Assembly (NCBI RefSeq): GCF_000160695.1 | Contig: NZ_GG694006.1 | Span: forward strand, 62,001-126,000 | From: Centipeda flueggei ATCC 43531 | GTDB taxonomy: Bacteria > Bacillota > Negativicutes > Selenomonadales > Selenomonadaceae | Direction of reading: 5' to 3' | DNA: 64,000 bases | In this document: one piece after another, positions 48,965-58,044 of the stretch | Layout of the letters: each line of letters begins with the position of its first letter | Position numbering within the stretch: the stretch's first letter is position 1 | Notes under the pieces: generated by a model | Databases searched by the model: none | What the model was told of the DNA's origin: nothing | The model's input: only the letters and a program-made list of their open reading frames with translations | Program-made: the position numbers and the translations under genes

Positions 48965-50588
48965 ACTTTTCCGGAATCTCACTCAGGAGGTCACGGTGCT
49001 GATTGATCAGATCTGCCATCATTCTCTTTCCGTTGACATCCGGATGCAGCCCATCAGTTGACAGCAGCGGATTTAGGACACTCCACTTTGCATCATAGAA
49101 ATATGGCTCTATGTCAATGTAATACACCTGCGATCGAATCCACGCATTGATGAGATTCAGTTTTATTTTCCACGTGGGATCTGTTTCTATATGGAACGCC
49201 AGCTGGATACGTTCTGGATTTAGCGGAAGCAGCGTTAAGAAAATAGGACGAATGCCATGCAGAGAACACTTTTTTTGGATGTCATCCAGATCCTTTATGA
49301 TTTCCTCTGCTGGCGTATCCGCGCGCAGACTGTTGGATCCCGTAAGAATCAAAAGATTGGCCGGACGCAGTGGTAGTACGTCTTGGTCAAAGCGCTCCAG
49401 TGTCGTGTGCGACGTATCCCCGCTGCGGCCAAGGTTGAGACAGTCAAAGGACAGATATGTCGTATAGCTGTACTCCAGGAATGCGGGAGAATTCGATATC
49501 GCACCACCTCCATGGGTGATGCTGTCTCCGAGTGCCGCAGCGTAAACATGTCCTGATGGCGCGGGATTCACTGTAAATGATGCCACATTCGACCATGTTC
49601 CGACGGTATGACCTTTGGCATCCAACCCGCGTACACGCCAGTAGTAAGTGCCGGCATAGGGGCGTGCGTATTCATCGTAAATGGCATTGGCATCGGAGAT
49701 GGTTTGTGCCCAGGCACGATGTGGATCTGGTTTTGTTCCGTGGTCGTGATCTGGTTTTTCTGTCAGAAGTTCAACCTCGTACGTGTGGACACCGTTCATC
49801 GGAATCCATTGGTAGACTGGGTAGATTGGCTGGTGAAAATTCATGACCTGGTCAAAAATGTTCGGCAAAGGATGATCGGGAATCGTAGCATTTTGATCAA
49901 TGACAAGCGGCTCAGCGGAAGAAAATTCTCCGATGGGTTCCTGCTTTAATCCCAAGGCACGGACTCTCCAATAGATTATCTTATGGGAGGAAAACTTTCG
50001 CAGGTCTGCCTGCCAACCATTCGTGAATACATCGCGGGTGCTGGTCAAATGGTATTTCGTGGAAAGCGAAATGCCGCCTTCCTGCTCCGGTGGAGCAGAG
50101 AGCAGCTCCACTTCGTAGAGAACCGCGTTAGGGATGCTGTGCCAAACGAGAAAGGGCATAAGACTTGCTGGATGTTCTTTTGTATAATGATAGATTGGAA
50201 TAGGTGCCTGTGCAGCGAAATAGGGGGAAGCAATCTCCGTCGATGGCGATGTCAGAGCACCAAACATACCGTATGCAGTGATCCGATAATAAAAGGGAAT
50301 CGGCGCCGAGGAGATCCGATAGGAAGGCGTTGTCGTAAAGTCCGTCTTGACAAGCTCAAATCCAGCTTTGTCTGTGCCCGTTCCCGTTGTCTTGATATAG
50401 GTATCCACACGATAGTAGCATGGATATGCAGGGCGTTCCCAACGCAGCGTGACGGTGCCGTCTTCCTCGTATACCTTGGCAGAAATGTCGAGCTCACGCA
50501 AATGCAGGAAATCAGTTTTCTCAAGAAAAAAAATGCATCCGATAACGATAAAAAAGATGAGACTTGTAAAAAACAAATATTGCTTCAT
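48963..50588 (-). CDS. Membrane-anchored SGNH/GDSL hydrolase with fibronectin-like domains
   Basis: The 541-residue protein has an N-terminal hydrophobic anchor (about 4-24), then three fibronectin-III-like segments (about 35-130, 135-225, 240-340, each with WRVR-, YRI- or YEVELL-type strands), and a C-terminal SGNH esterase domain (about 350-541). Block I is AALGDSITHGGG (catalytic Ser), block III LTGSNSL, and block V DGLHPDVNGKRM (Asp/His). It should act outside the cytoplasmic membrane on an ester such as an acetylated glycan or lipid; the substrate is not predictable. ATG 50588 is taken as start; TTG 50600 is possible, and neither has a good ribosome binding site. It is transcribed divergently from cobO. 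Confidence 0.82.
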   Translation of the reverse strand: MKQYLFFTSLIFFIVIGCIFFLEKTDFLHLRELDISAKVYEEDGTVTLRWERPAYPCYYRVDTYIKTTGTGTDKAGFELVKTDFTTTPSYRISSAPIPFYYRITAYGMFGALTSPSTEIASPYFAAQAPIPIYHYTKEHPASLMPFLVWHSIPNAVLYEVELLSAPPEQEGGISLSTKYHLTSTRDVFTNGWQADLRKFSSHKIIYWRVRALGLKQEPIGEFSSAEPLVIDQNATIPDHPLPNIFDQVMNFHQPIYPVYQWIPMNGVHTYEVELLTEKPDHDHGTKPDPHRAWAQTISDANAIYDEYARPYAGTYYWRVRGLDAKGHTVGTWSNVASFTVNPAPSGHVYAAALGDSITHGGGAISNSPAFLEYSYTTYLSFDCLNLGRSGDTSHTTLERFDQDVLPLRPANLLILTGSNSLRADTPAEEIIKDLDDIQKKCSLHGIRPIFLTLLPLNPERIQLAFHIETDPTWKIKLNLINAWIRSQVYYIDIEPYFYDAKWSVLNPLLSTDGLHPDVNGKRMMADLINQHRDLLSEIPEK

Positions 50589-50612
50589 AGATTCACACAA
50601 AGATGATATGAT
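50584..50612 (+). promoter_or_regulatory. Possible promoter of the first corrinoid adenosyltransferase gene
   Basis: TTCATA (50584-50589) and TATGAT (50607-50612) with a 17-base spacer lie about 30 bases before ATG 50643. The -35 overlaps the start of the divergent SGNH gene. Confidence 0.45.
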
Positions 50613-50642
50613 AGAAAACTCCTTAGAAAGGCAGGGGTCAAT

Positions 50643-51179
50643 ATGGGAAAAAAAGGTCTAATTATCGTTCACACCGGTGACGGTAAGGGAAAAACAACGG
50701 CAGCCCTTGGTATGGCGATGCGTGCGTGGGGAAATGGAATGCGCGTACTGATTCTCCAATTCATTAAAGGAAGCCGAACCTACGGTGAATTGGAGGCGAT
50801 CAAGGCACTTCATTCGCTGCAGGAGCGGATTGAGATTCGACAAGGGGGCCTTGGTTTTTCACAGCGCGGAGACAATAGGGAGGAACAACATCGTCAGGCA
50901 GCGCAGGAGCTTCTCCATAGGGCGAAGAATGAAATCCAACAGGGAATGTGGGATATGGTCATCCTCGACGAATTCAATTATGCATATTCTTTTGGATTTA
51001 TCAAACGAAATGAATTGGATGATCTGCTTGCCGCACGACCTTCCTGTATGCACCTTATTTTTACGGGCAGGAATGCCGCACAGGAACTCATTGAGCGAGC
51101 GGATCTTGTCACAGAGATGAAGCTGGTCAAACATCCTTATCAACAGGGAATCAAAGCGCAGGAAGGCATCGAATTCTAA
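50643..51179 (+). CDS. Cob(I)yrinic acid a,c-diamide adenosyltransferase (CobO/BtuR family)
   Basis: This 178-residue protein adenosylates corrinoids from ATP to give adenosylcobalamin-type cofactors. The modified P-loop is GDGKGKTTAALG (about 12-23). It keeps the CobA signatures FIKGSRTYGE, VILDEFNYAYSFG and TGRNA, and the C-terminal VKHPYQQGIKAQEGIEF. Length is near the 196 residues of Salmonella CobA. ATG 50643 has AGGGGT upstream. There is no cobalamin riboswitch in the 42-base upstream gap. A second, less canonical copy is encoded at 58044. Confidence 0.92.
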   Translation: MGKKGLIIVHTGDGKGKTTAALGMAMRAWGNGMRVLILQFIKGSRTYGELEAIKALHSLQERIEIRQGGLGFSQRGDNREEQHRQAAQELLHRAKNEIQQGMWDMVILDEFNYAYSFGFIKRNELDDLLAARPSCMHLIFTGRNAAQELIERADLVTEMKLVKHPYQQGIKAQEGIEF

Positions 51180-51195
51180 TCCGATTATAGCATAT

Positions 51196-51225
51196 TTGAC
51201 AACAGCGTGCTATGAAAGATATACA
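51196..51225 (+). promoter_or_regulatory. Promoter upstream of ilvD
   Basis: A consensus TTGACA (51196-51201) is followed after 18 bases by TATACA (51220-51225). It leaves a leader of about 120 bases before the ilvD ATG. Confidence 0.55.
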
Positions 51226-51295
51226 TGCAGAATCAACATTCGGTTGAAAAAAATGGAGGAATGCGCTAAAATCTCTGTCATGTATTTGTTATCTC

Positions 51296-51328
51296 CGCTT
51301 ATGCTGAAAATTTATTTCTGCATAAGCG
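51296..51328 (+). promoter_or_regulatory. Inverted repeat and CodY-like half site in the ilvD leader
   Basis: CGCTTATGC (51296-51304) and GCATAAGCG (51320-51328) form perfect 9-base arms with a 15-base loop, ending 8 bases before the GGGGGAG ribosome binding site. The loop side carries CTGAAAATT (51304-51312), an exact match to the second half of the CodY consensus; the full 15-base site matches at 11 positions. No T-run follows, so it is not a simple attenuator. Confidence 0.4.
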
Positions 51329-51352
51329 AAGTGGAAGTGGGGGAGAATCCTT

Positions 51353-53005
51353 ATGAGAAGCGATGTTGTAAAAAAAGGTGCGACACGCTGTGCGCATCGT
51401 TCACTTTTTCATGCCAATGGATATGGGAAGGAAGATCTTGCAAAGCCGCTGATTGGTGTCTGCAATTCATTCAACGAGATTATTCCCGGTCATTTTCATC
51501 TCAATACGATTGCGGAAGCCGTAAAACTCGGCGTGGCTGCTGCCGGCGGCACACCGATTGAATTTCCGTCCATCGGTGTGTGTGATGGAATTGCAATGGG
51601 GCATACAGGGATGAAATACTCCCTTGCCAGCCGTGAGCTGATCGCCGATTCGATTGAGGCCGTTACCATGGCGTCTGGCTTTGATGGACTTGTTCTGATT
51701 CCAAACTGCGACAAGGTTGTTCCGGGAATGTTGATGGCGGCAGCACGTCTGAACATTCCTGCCATTTTGGTCAGCGGAGGACCGATGCTGGCAGGCCGCC
51801 ATCACGGGCGCAACATCAGTGTTAGTCAGGCATTCGAGGCCGCCGGCATGTTTGCCGCCGGAAAGATGGACGCAGAGGAAATGACGGCGATCGAGGAACA
51901 TGCCTGCCCCAGCTGTGGTTCTTGTTCTGGGCTTTTTACCGCAAACACCATGAACTCTTTGACCGAGGTGCTCGGCATGGGGCTTCCCGGGAACGGGACA
52001 ATACCTGCACCGTATACCGGAGAACGTCGTCTGCTCGCCAAGATGGCAGGCACCATTATTCTCGATCTCGTCCGAAAGAATATTTGCCCGCGCGATATAA
52101 TGACACGTGATGCATTCGAGAATGCCATCACCGTTGATATGGGGATTGGCGGATCGTCCAACACCGTCCTCCACCTTACGGCAATCGCACACGAAGCAGG
52201 TATTGAGCTTGCTACGCCTCTCTTTGATGAGATCAGTCGACGCACTCCGTACATTACGAAGTTGAGCCCTGCCGGTACACATCACATGCAGGATCTGAAC
52301 GAGGCGGGAGGCATCTCTGCGGTGATGAAGGAACTGTCCAAGAAGAATTTGCTTCATCTGGACGCATTGACAGTGACGGGGACTGTACGCGAGCGGATTG
52401 CACACGCAGAAGTCCTGGATCCCACGGTCATCCACAGCGTTGATCATCCCTATCGCACTGAGGGCGGTCTTGCCATACTGAGCGGTAATCTTGCACCGGA
52501 CTATGCTGTCGTGAAAGCATCTGCCGTGTCAGATGATATGCTTACCTATCGCGGATCGGCGAAATGCTTTAACTCCGAAGAAGAGGGAGTAAATGCCATC
52601 ATGGAGGGGAAGATCCATGATGGTGATGTCGTTGTCATACGCTACGAGGGCCCAAAAGGCGGACCCGGAATGCAGGAAATGCTGAATCCAACTGCTGTGA
52701 TTACAGGCATGGGGCTCAAGGTTGGGCTCATCACTGACGGACGTTTCAGTGGTGCAAGTCAGGGTGCCTGTGTAGGGCATGTGTCTCCCGAAGCTATGTC
52801 AGGCGGTCCTATCGCACTGATCGAAGATGGGGATATGATTACCATCGACATTCCGAATCGCAGACTTGAACTCGAAGTCAGTGATGAAGAACTTGAAAAA
52901 CGGCGTAAGAATTGGGTAAAACCAGAACAAAAAATCAAAACGGGATACCTTGCGCGTTATGCTAAGTTAACAACATCGGCCAACACCGGCGCAATTCTGC
53001 AGTGA
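51353..53005 (+). CDS. ilvD: Dihydroxy-acid dehydratase
   Basis: The 550-residue Fe-S enzyme carries out the third step of isoleucine/valine synthesis, dehydrating 2,3-dihydroxy-3-methyl acids to 2-keto acids. Cluster cysteines are visible in [20 protein letters not shown] and [20 protein letters not shown]. The C-terminal swivelling domain has [12 protein letters not shown] and [20 protein letters not shown] with the catalytic Ser region. It is preceded by GGGGGAG and a leader with promoter and hairpin. No other ilv or leu gene is in the window, so it is a stand-alone unit ended by a terminator. Confidence 0.95.
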   Translation: MRSDVVKKGATRCAHRSLFHANGYGKEDLAKPLIGVCNSFNEIIPGHFHLNTIAEAVKLGVAAAGGTPIEFPSIGVCDGIAMGHTGMKYSLASRELIADSIEAVTMASGFDGLVLIPNCDKVVPGMLMAAARLNIPAILVSGGPMLAGRHHGRNISVSQAFEAAGMFAAGKMDAEEMTAIEEHACPSCGSCSGLFTANTMNSLTEVLGMGLPGNGTIPAPYTGERRLLAKMAGTIILDLVRKNICPRDIMTRDAFENAITVDMGIGGSSNTVLHLTAIAHEAGIELATPLFDEISRRTPYITKLSPAGTHHMQDLNEAGGISAVMKELSKKNLLHLDALTVTGTVRERIAHAEVLDPTVIHSVDHPYRTEGGLAILSGNLAPDYAVVKASAVSDDMLTYRGSAKCFNSEEEGVNAIMEGKIHDGDVVVIRYEGPKGGPGMQEMLNPTAVITGMGLKVGLITDGRFSGASQGACVGHVSPEAMSGGPIALIEDGDMITIDIPNRRLELEVSDEELEKRRKNWVKPEQKIKTGYLARYAKLTTSANTGAILQ

Positions 53006-53015
53006 TTTTGATTCG

Positions 53016-53050
53016 ACCCATGGGAGATTCTCCTCCTATGGGTTGTTTTT
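53016..53050 (+). terminator. Rho-independent terminator after ilvD
   Basis: ACCCATGGGAG and CTCCTATGGGT pair over 11 bp with one G-U wobble and a 6-base loop, followed by TTGTTTTT. Confidence 0.85.
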
Positions 53051-53065
53051 ATGATGCTAATTCGA

Positions 53066-53071
53066 TATAAT
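53066..53071 (+). promoter_or_regulatory. -10 box of the trmL promoter
   Basis: TATAAT at 53066-53071, with TTGTTT (53043-53048) 17 bases upstream as a partial -35 that overlaps the terminator T-run. It lies about 42 bases before ATG 53113. Confidence 0.5.
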
Positions 53072-53112
53072 GTCGTTGCGTTGTTCAGGAAAAGAATGGA
53101 GAAGCGAACAAT

Positions 53113-53610
53113 ATGCATATTGTTCTCGTCGAGCCCGAGATCCCTGGAAATACCGGAAATATTGCACGGCTGTGCGCGGGGACAGGAATGGAGCTGCATC
53201 TGGTACGGCCACTCGGATTTTCAACCGATGATAAGCACTTAAAGCGCGCCGGGCTCGATTATTGGCATCTTGTCCGCGTTCACTATCACGATTCCTTTGC
53301 GGCGCTCCACCAACAATATTATGAGCATACATTTTACTTCTGCAGTACAAAAGCGCACCACAGCTACTGTGACATATCCTACAAAACAGACGATTTTCTC
53401 GTTTTTGGGAAGGAAAGTGCGGGACTGCCGGAGTCTTTATTGACAGATTACGAAGCCAATACTATCCGCATTCCGATGCGGGAAGAAGCACGCTCGTTAA
53501 ATTTATCCAATGCTGTTGCCGTCGTGGCGTTTGAAGCTCTGCGGCAGCATCGATTTGCTGACTTACGTATATACGGAAACGGCTGCCACGGAAGGAGCAC
53601 ACAGATATGA
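53113..53610 (+). CDS. trmL: tRNA (cytidine(34)-2'-O)-methyltransferase
   Basis: The 165-residue SPOUT methyltransferase modifies the wobble ribose in tRNA-Leu. The family start HIVLVEPEIPGNTGNIARLC is complete, and the knot region has FGKESAGLPESLL, IRIPMREEARSLNLSNAVAVV. Length equals the compact TrmL group (E. coli 157). It overlaps murB by 4 bases. Confidence 0.93.
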   Translation: MHIVLVEPEIPGNTGNIARLCAGTGMELHLVRPLGFSTDDKHLKRAGLDYWHLVRVHYHDSFAALHQQYYEHTFYFCSTKAHHSYCDISYKTDDFLVFGKESAGLPESLLTDYEANTIRIPMREEARSLNLSNAVAVVAFEALRQHRFADLRIYGNGCHGRSTQI

Positions 53611-54518
53611 ATGAAGCATTCATTCATTCCTGTTATCAGGAGTTTGAACGGACAAGACTCTTTGAAAACGCTCCCATGCGCTTCCATACAACGTTTCGCA
53701 TCGGCGGACCTGCGGATCTTCTATTTTATCCGCATAACACAGAAGAAGTGCGTGCGATTATACAGAAAGCGAAACACTATGATATTCCGGTCACCATACT
53801 TGGCAATGGGTCCAATCTGCTAATCCGCGACGGCGGTATACGAGGCCTGGTGATTCGTTTCAGTCGTCAGATGTCAGGTATCACGCAGGAGGGGACAACG
53901 CTTATTGTCTGCTCTGGAGCTCTTCTGAAAGATATTGCATCATTTGCACAAAAGAAGGGCCTCTCTGGCTTGGAGTTTGCTTGCGGGATACCAGGAAGCA
54001 TCGGTGGTGCTGTCTTTATGAATGCAGGCGCCTACGACGGTGAAGTGAAATCTGTCGTCATGGCAGTCAAGACCATTTCACCAGATGGAGAGGTACGGCT
54101 GTATTCTGCGGATGAGCTGGACTTCGGCTATCGTCACAGTGTTTTTCACACAAATAACGAGGCGATTTGCGAAGCCCACCTGTGTCTTCGTACGGATGAT
54201 CCATCGTCTATCTTGGAGAGAATGTCCGACCTCAATCAGCGTCGTGAAAGTAAACAGCCGCTTTCCTATCCCAGCGCCGGCAGTACGTTTAAACGACCGC
54301 CCGGATATTTTGCCGGCACGCTGATTGACCAGACAGGCCTTAAGGGGCTTACATACGGGGGGGCACAGGTCTCACAGAAACATGCCGGCTTTATTATCAA
54401 TATAGGCGGTGCGACAGCGCGTGATGTACAGCAGCTCATACACTCTGTACAGAATCGTGTATATGCTAAGCATCACGTAAGACTGTTTCCGGAGCTTCGC
54501 ATCATTGGAGAACCATAA
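53607..54518 (+). CDS. murB: UDP-N-acetylenolpyruvoylglucosamine reductase
   Basis: This 303-residue flavoenzyme makes UDP-N-acetylmuramic acid using NADPH. It is a type II MurB (shorter, Firmicute-like). The FAD domain has LGNGSNLLIRDGGIRGLVI and GLEFACGIPGSIGGAVFMNAGAYDGE; the substrate domain has YRHSVF and the proton-donating Ser in YPSAGSTFKRP, and the last part AGFIINIGGATARDV. It overlaps trmL by 4 bases and is followed 17 bases later by ribF. Confidence 0.95.
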   Translation: MNEAFIHSCYQEFERTRLFENAPMRFHTTFRIGGPADLLFYPHNTEEVRAIIQKAKHYDIPVTILGNGSNLLIRDGGIRGLVIRFSRQMSGITQEGTTLIVCSGALLKDIASFAQKKGLSGLEFACGIPGSIGGAVFMNAGAYDGEVKSVVMAVKTISPDGEVRLYSADELDFGYRHSVFHTNNEAICEAHLCLRTDDPSSILERMSDLNQRRESKQPLSYPSAGSTFKRPPGYFAGTLIDQTGLKGLTYGGAQVSQKHAGFIINIGGATARDVQQLIHSVQNRVYAKHHVRLFPELRIIGEP

Positions 54519-54535
54519 GGAGAATGTTTTCCCCC

Positions 54536-55495
54536 ATGAAAACATACCATCAGCTGGTTGATTTTGCGTCAAAATACAAAAATATCGTCGTTGCACTTGG
54601 CATGTTTGACGGACTGCATATCGGACACCAAAAGATCATCCGCACAGCAGCTGAACAGGCAAACAGGATTCATGGGACTACGTTTGTTTTTTCCTTTACG
54701 AATCATCCACGGGCAATTGTTGATTCCTTGGGGGCCCCACGCCGTATCAGCAGTGAACAGGTAAGTCGGCGAATTTTACGGAATTTGGGCGTCGATGTCT
54801 TGGTGGAAATTCCTTTCACTCCTGCTTTTGCCGACACCTCACCCGAAGAATTTATTCATCTGCTTTACCGTTATTTTTCACCGCAGTACGTTGTTGTCGG
54901 TGAAAATTATACATTTGGGAGGAAAGGCGTGGGAACACCACAGCTCCTGCGCGGTATAGGGAGAAGATATACCATAGAAACCATTGTGTGCGCATCCGTT
55001 TTGTACGATAATGTGCCAATCAGCAGTACACGCATTCGTACCTATATCGAACAAGGGGATATAACGCACGTAAATGAGCTTCTTGGATACCCTTTTACAA
55101 TGATTGGGACGGTAATACACGGGCAGGCGCGTGGACGGCTGCTCGGCTTCCCCACGGCCAATATTGCGCTCTTCGAATTCTATGAGATTCTGCCGAACGG
55201 CGTATACGCGGTAACGGTCCTATACCATAATCATATCTATTCAGCCGTTGCCAATATAGGAAATAATCCAACGTTTGGGTCATGTGATCGGCGCATGGAA
55301 GTTCACATTATGGACTTTGACGGAGATCTTTACGGAAAGAAGATTCTTGTATCATTTCATAAAAGGATACGGAGTGAGAGGCGATTTGATTCCGTTGATG
55401 AACTCATTTCACAAATTAAATCCGATAAAGAATGCGCAGAACGTGCGCTGCAGGAAACTTTTCATTTACAAGAAAAAATTTCTATGGTAATATGA
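54536..55495 (+). CDS. ribF: Bifunctional riboflavin kinase/FAD synthetase
   Basis: The 319-residue protein makes FMN then FAD. The N-terminal adenylyltransferase has ALGMFDGLHIGHQKII (HIGH-like) and ISSTRIRTYIEQG; the C-terminal flavokinase has GRLLGFPTANIAL and NGVYAVTV, then VHIMDFDGDLYGK. ATG 54536 is preferred because AAGGAG (54518-54523) is directly adjacent to the upstream ATG 54524. The order ribF-rpsO-pnp is conserved in Firmicutes. Confidence 0.94.
   Translation: MKTYHQLVDFASKYKNIVVALGMFDGLHIGHQKIIRTAAEQANRIHGTTFVFSFTNHPRAIVDSLGAPRRISSEQVSRRILRNLGVDVLVEIPFTPAFADTSPEEFIHLLYRYFSPQYVVVGENYTFGRKGVGTPQLLRGIGRRYTIETIVCASVLYDNVPISSTRIRTYIEQGDITHVNELLGYPFTMIGTVIHGQARGRLLGFPTANIALFEFYEILPNGVYAVTVLYHNHIYSAVANIGNNPTFGSCDRRMEVHIMDFDGDLYGKKILVSFHKRIRSERRFDSVDELISQIKSDKECAERALQETFHLQEKISMVI
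55465..55493 (+). promoter_or_regulatory. Promoter of rpsO inside the end of ribF
   Basis: TTTACA (55465-55470) and TAATAT (55488-55493) with a 17-base spacer and a TGG extended -10. It overlaps the last ribF codons and leaves a leader of about 83 bases before rpsO, enough for S15 autoregulation. Confidence 0.5.
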
Positions 55496-55582
55496 ACAAC
55501 GAAGTTGTGTCCATGACTCAGATAGCGAGTAGTCCGACGTTTTCTTGGTCATTGGCTATTTATTTTATGAGGAGGATTTTTT

Positions 55583-55849
55583 ATGATCACGCAGGAACAG
55601 AAGCAGGACATTATCAAGCAATATGCAGTACACGAGGGAGATACGGGCTCTCCTGAAGTACAGATTGCTGTTTTAACTGCCCGCATTCAGTATCTCACTG
55701 AGCATCTGAAAGAGCATAAGAAGGACCATCATTCGCGCCGTGGCCTGCTGAAGATGGTCGGACACCGCCGCCGTCTTCTCGGATATCTTTATCAGACGGA
55801 TATTGAGCGGTATCGCTCTATTATTACAAAACTTAATCTTCGCAAGTAA
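55583..55849 (+). CDS. rpsO: 30S ribosomal protein S15
   Basis: The 88-residue S15 is full length and highly typical: [36 protein letters not shown] and [12 protein letters not shown]. It binds the central domain of 16S rRNA. A GAGGATT ribosome binding site precedes the ATG. It is followed by a terminator. Confidence 0.97.
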   Translation: MITQEQKQDIIKQYAVHEGDTGSPEVQIAVLTARIQYLTEHLKEHKKDHHSRRGLLKMVGHRRRLLGYLYQTDIERYRSIITKLNLRK

Positions 55850-55872
55850 TTGCTTAGCGGAGCAAAGGCACA

Positions 55873-55896
55873 GGACGGGGATTCCCGTCCTTTTTT
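55873..55896 (+). terminator. Rho-independent terminator after rpsO
   Basis: GGACGGG, a short loop and CCCGTCC, directly followed by six T residues. Confidence 0.88.
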
Positions 55897-55974
55897 ACTG
55901 CGAAAACAAGGATTCTGCAATGTTTTGTCGAATGCATTAACTGTACGCGTATGTGAAAATCCGAGGAGGGTACT

Positions 55975-58044
55975 ATGCAGAGTTTCGAGATCGACCTAGG
56001 CGGACGTAAACTGACGGTCGAATATGGAAAAATGGCGAAACAGGCAAACGGCGCTGTTTTAGTTCGATATGGTGATACTGTTGTATTAGTAACGGCCACA
56101 GCATCAAAAGCCCCCAGGGAAGGTGTTGATTTCTTCCCGTTAACCGTAGACTACGAAGAAAAAATGTATGCTGCAGGAAAGATTCCAGGGGGCTTTATCA
56201 AGCGGGAAGGACGTCCCAGCAGTGACGCTGTCCTTTGTGCACGTTTGATTGACCGTCCCATCCGCCCGCTGTTTCCGGATGGATTTCGTAATGACGTACA
56301 GATTGTGGCTACGGTTCTTTCCGTGGAACAGGATAATCCAGCTGAGATCGCAGCGATGCTCGGAGCGTCTTGTGCCCTGACGATATCTGACATCCCCTTT
56401 ATGGGGCCAATTGCAGGGGTACGCGTTGGTTATATCAATGGCTCATTTGTCATCAATCCGACAGAGGAGCAGCGCGCTGACTCTGATTTGAACTTAACCG
56501 TCGCAGGTTCATACGATGCGGTCATGATGGTGGAAGCCGGAGCAAACGAGTTGCCGGAAGAAATTGTTTTGGATGCTATCCTTTTTGGACATGCAGAGAT
56601 TCGGCGACTAGTCGAGTTCCAACAGAACATACAGCGGACCTGTGGAAAAGAGAAGCAGATTCCTGCGGTATTCAAAGTATCCGAAGAACTGGAAGAAAAA
56701 GTGCGCTCGTATGCAGAAGCCCGTCTTGACGCAGCAACGCGAAACAGCGACAAATTTGCTCGTGACGCAGACATTTCTGCCATCAAGGAAGAGACCATAG
56801 TACACTTCACTGAGGAATATCCGGACGCAGTGAAGGAAATTGCCCAGATCCTATACCGTATTGAGAAGGGAATCGTGCGCCATATGATTACGCACGAGAA
56901 GATACGTCCGGATGGGCGTGCCCTAGATGAAGTTCGCCCGGTCAGCTGCGAAGTGGGCATTCTGCCGCGTGTCCATGGCTCAGGCCTTTTCACCAGGGGG
57001 CAGACGCAAGTGCTCACGGTAACGACATTGGGTTCCATTGGGGATGAGCAGATCATCGACGGACTTGGCCCTGAGACAACCAAACACTACCTGCATCATT
57101 ATAATTTCCCTGGCTACAGTGTCGGAGAAGCACGACCCATGCGAAGTCCCGGACGCCGTGAGATTGGTCATGGGGCGTTGGCGGAGCGCGCGCTTTTTCC
57201 GATGATTCCATCGATTGAGGATTTCCCCTATACCATACGGCTGGTCTCGGAAATATTGGAATCCAATGGCTCCAGTTCTATGGGCAGCGTGTGTGGAAGC
57301 ACACTCTCCCTTATGTGTGCCGGTGTCCCCATTAAGCGTCCGGTCTCCGGCGTGGCGATGGGCTTGGTGCGCGATGGTGATGACTATTCCATCCTGACGG
57401 ACATACAGGGGATGGAAGATGCTCTTGGAGATATGGACTTTAAGGTGGCAGGCACATCGAAGGGGATTACAGCCATTCAGATGGATATTAAGATTGCCGG
57501 GATCACGCGAGATATTCTTGCCTCAGCCCTTGAGCAGGCAAAGCAGGGAAGAGCCTTTATCCTCTCCAGAATGCTTGAGTGTATCGATAAGCCGGCAGAA
57601 GAGCTCTCGCCTTATGCACCGCGTGTAGAAACAATTAGCATCGACATTGAGAAAATACGCGATGTCATCGGTACCGGCGGCAAGGTCGTGCGCAAAATCA
57701 TCGATGAGACCGGGGTGGATATCGACATCCATGAAGATGGGAATATCTTTATTACATCTCCCAATACAGAGGCCATGAATCTCGCACGCAAGATGATTGA
57801 GGATATCGTCCGTGAAGTACAGGTAGGAGAGGTTTACACCGGACGCGTGACGCGCTTCTTGAAGTTTGGGGCATTTGTCGAACTCCTCCCTGGGAAGGAA
57901 GGACTTTGCCATATTTCTCAGATTGCCAAGCACCGTGTTGAAAACATTGAGGACGTTGTTCATATCGGCGATCAACTTGAAGTCAAGGTCGTCGAAATCG
58001 ATGAAAAAGGGCGTATCAACGTCAGTCACAAGGTGTTGCTCTAA
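55975..58044 (+). CDS. pnp: Polyribonucleotide nucleotidyltransferase (PNPase)
   Basis: The 689-residue phosphorolytic 3'-5' exoribonuclease has two RNase PH domains (first from [21 protein letters not shown]; second about 300-540 with [26 protein letters not shown] in register), a KH domain ([19 protein letters not shown]), and a C-terminal S1 domain ([20 protein letters not shown], ending SHKVLL). It lacks the long variable tail of E. coli PNPase. AGGAGGG precedes the ATG. Its TAA overlaps the next ATG by one base (TAATG), which couples it to the second corrinoid adenosyltransferase gene. Confidence 0.96.
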   Translation: MQSFEIDLGGRKLTVEYGKMAKQANGAVLVRYGDTVVLVTATASKAPREGVDFFPLTVDYEEKMYAAGKIPGGFIKREGRPSSDAVLCARLIDRPIRPLFPDGFRNDVQIVATVLSVEQDNPAEIAAMLGASCALTISDIPFMGPIAGVRVGYINGSFVINPTEEQRADSDLNLTVAGSYDAVMMVEAGANELPEEIVLDAILFGHAEIRRLVEFQQNIQRTCGKEKQIPAVFKVSEELEEKVRSYAEARLDAATRNSDKFARDADISAIKEETIVHFTEEYPDAVKEIAQILYRIEKGIVRHMITHEKIRPDGRALDEVRPVSCEVGILPRVHGSGLFTRGQTQVLTVTTLGSIGDEQIIDGLGPETTKHYLHHYNFPGYSVGEARPMRSPGRREIGHGALAERALFPMIPSIEDFPYTIRLVSEILESNGSSSMGSVCGSTLSLMCAGVPIKRPVSGVAMGLVRDGDDYSILTDIQGMEDALGDMDFKVAGTSKGITAIQMDIKIAGITRDILASALEQAKQGRAFILSRMLECIDKPAEELSPYAPRVETISIDIEKIRDVIGTGGKVVRKIIDETGVDIDIHEDGNIFITSPNTEAMNLARKMIEDIVREVQVGEVYTGRVTRFLKFGAFVELLPGKEGLCHISQIAKHRVENIEDVVHIGDQLEVKVVEIDEKGRINVSHKVLL

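Noticed and set aside
50601-50642. Possible cobalamin riboswitch before the first corrinoid adenosyltransferase
   Set aside because: The 42-base gap is far too short for a B12 aptamer and no B12-box-like sequence is seen.
51196-51561. Open frame over the ilvD leader that might be a leader peptide
   Set aside because: It runs far into ilvD in another frame and is not enriched in clustered Ile/Val/Leu codons before a terminator, so classical attenuation is not supported.
51467-52447. 326-codon minus-strand frame opposite ilvD
   Set aside because: Shadow of ilvD, no initiation site.
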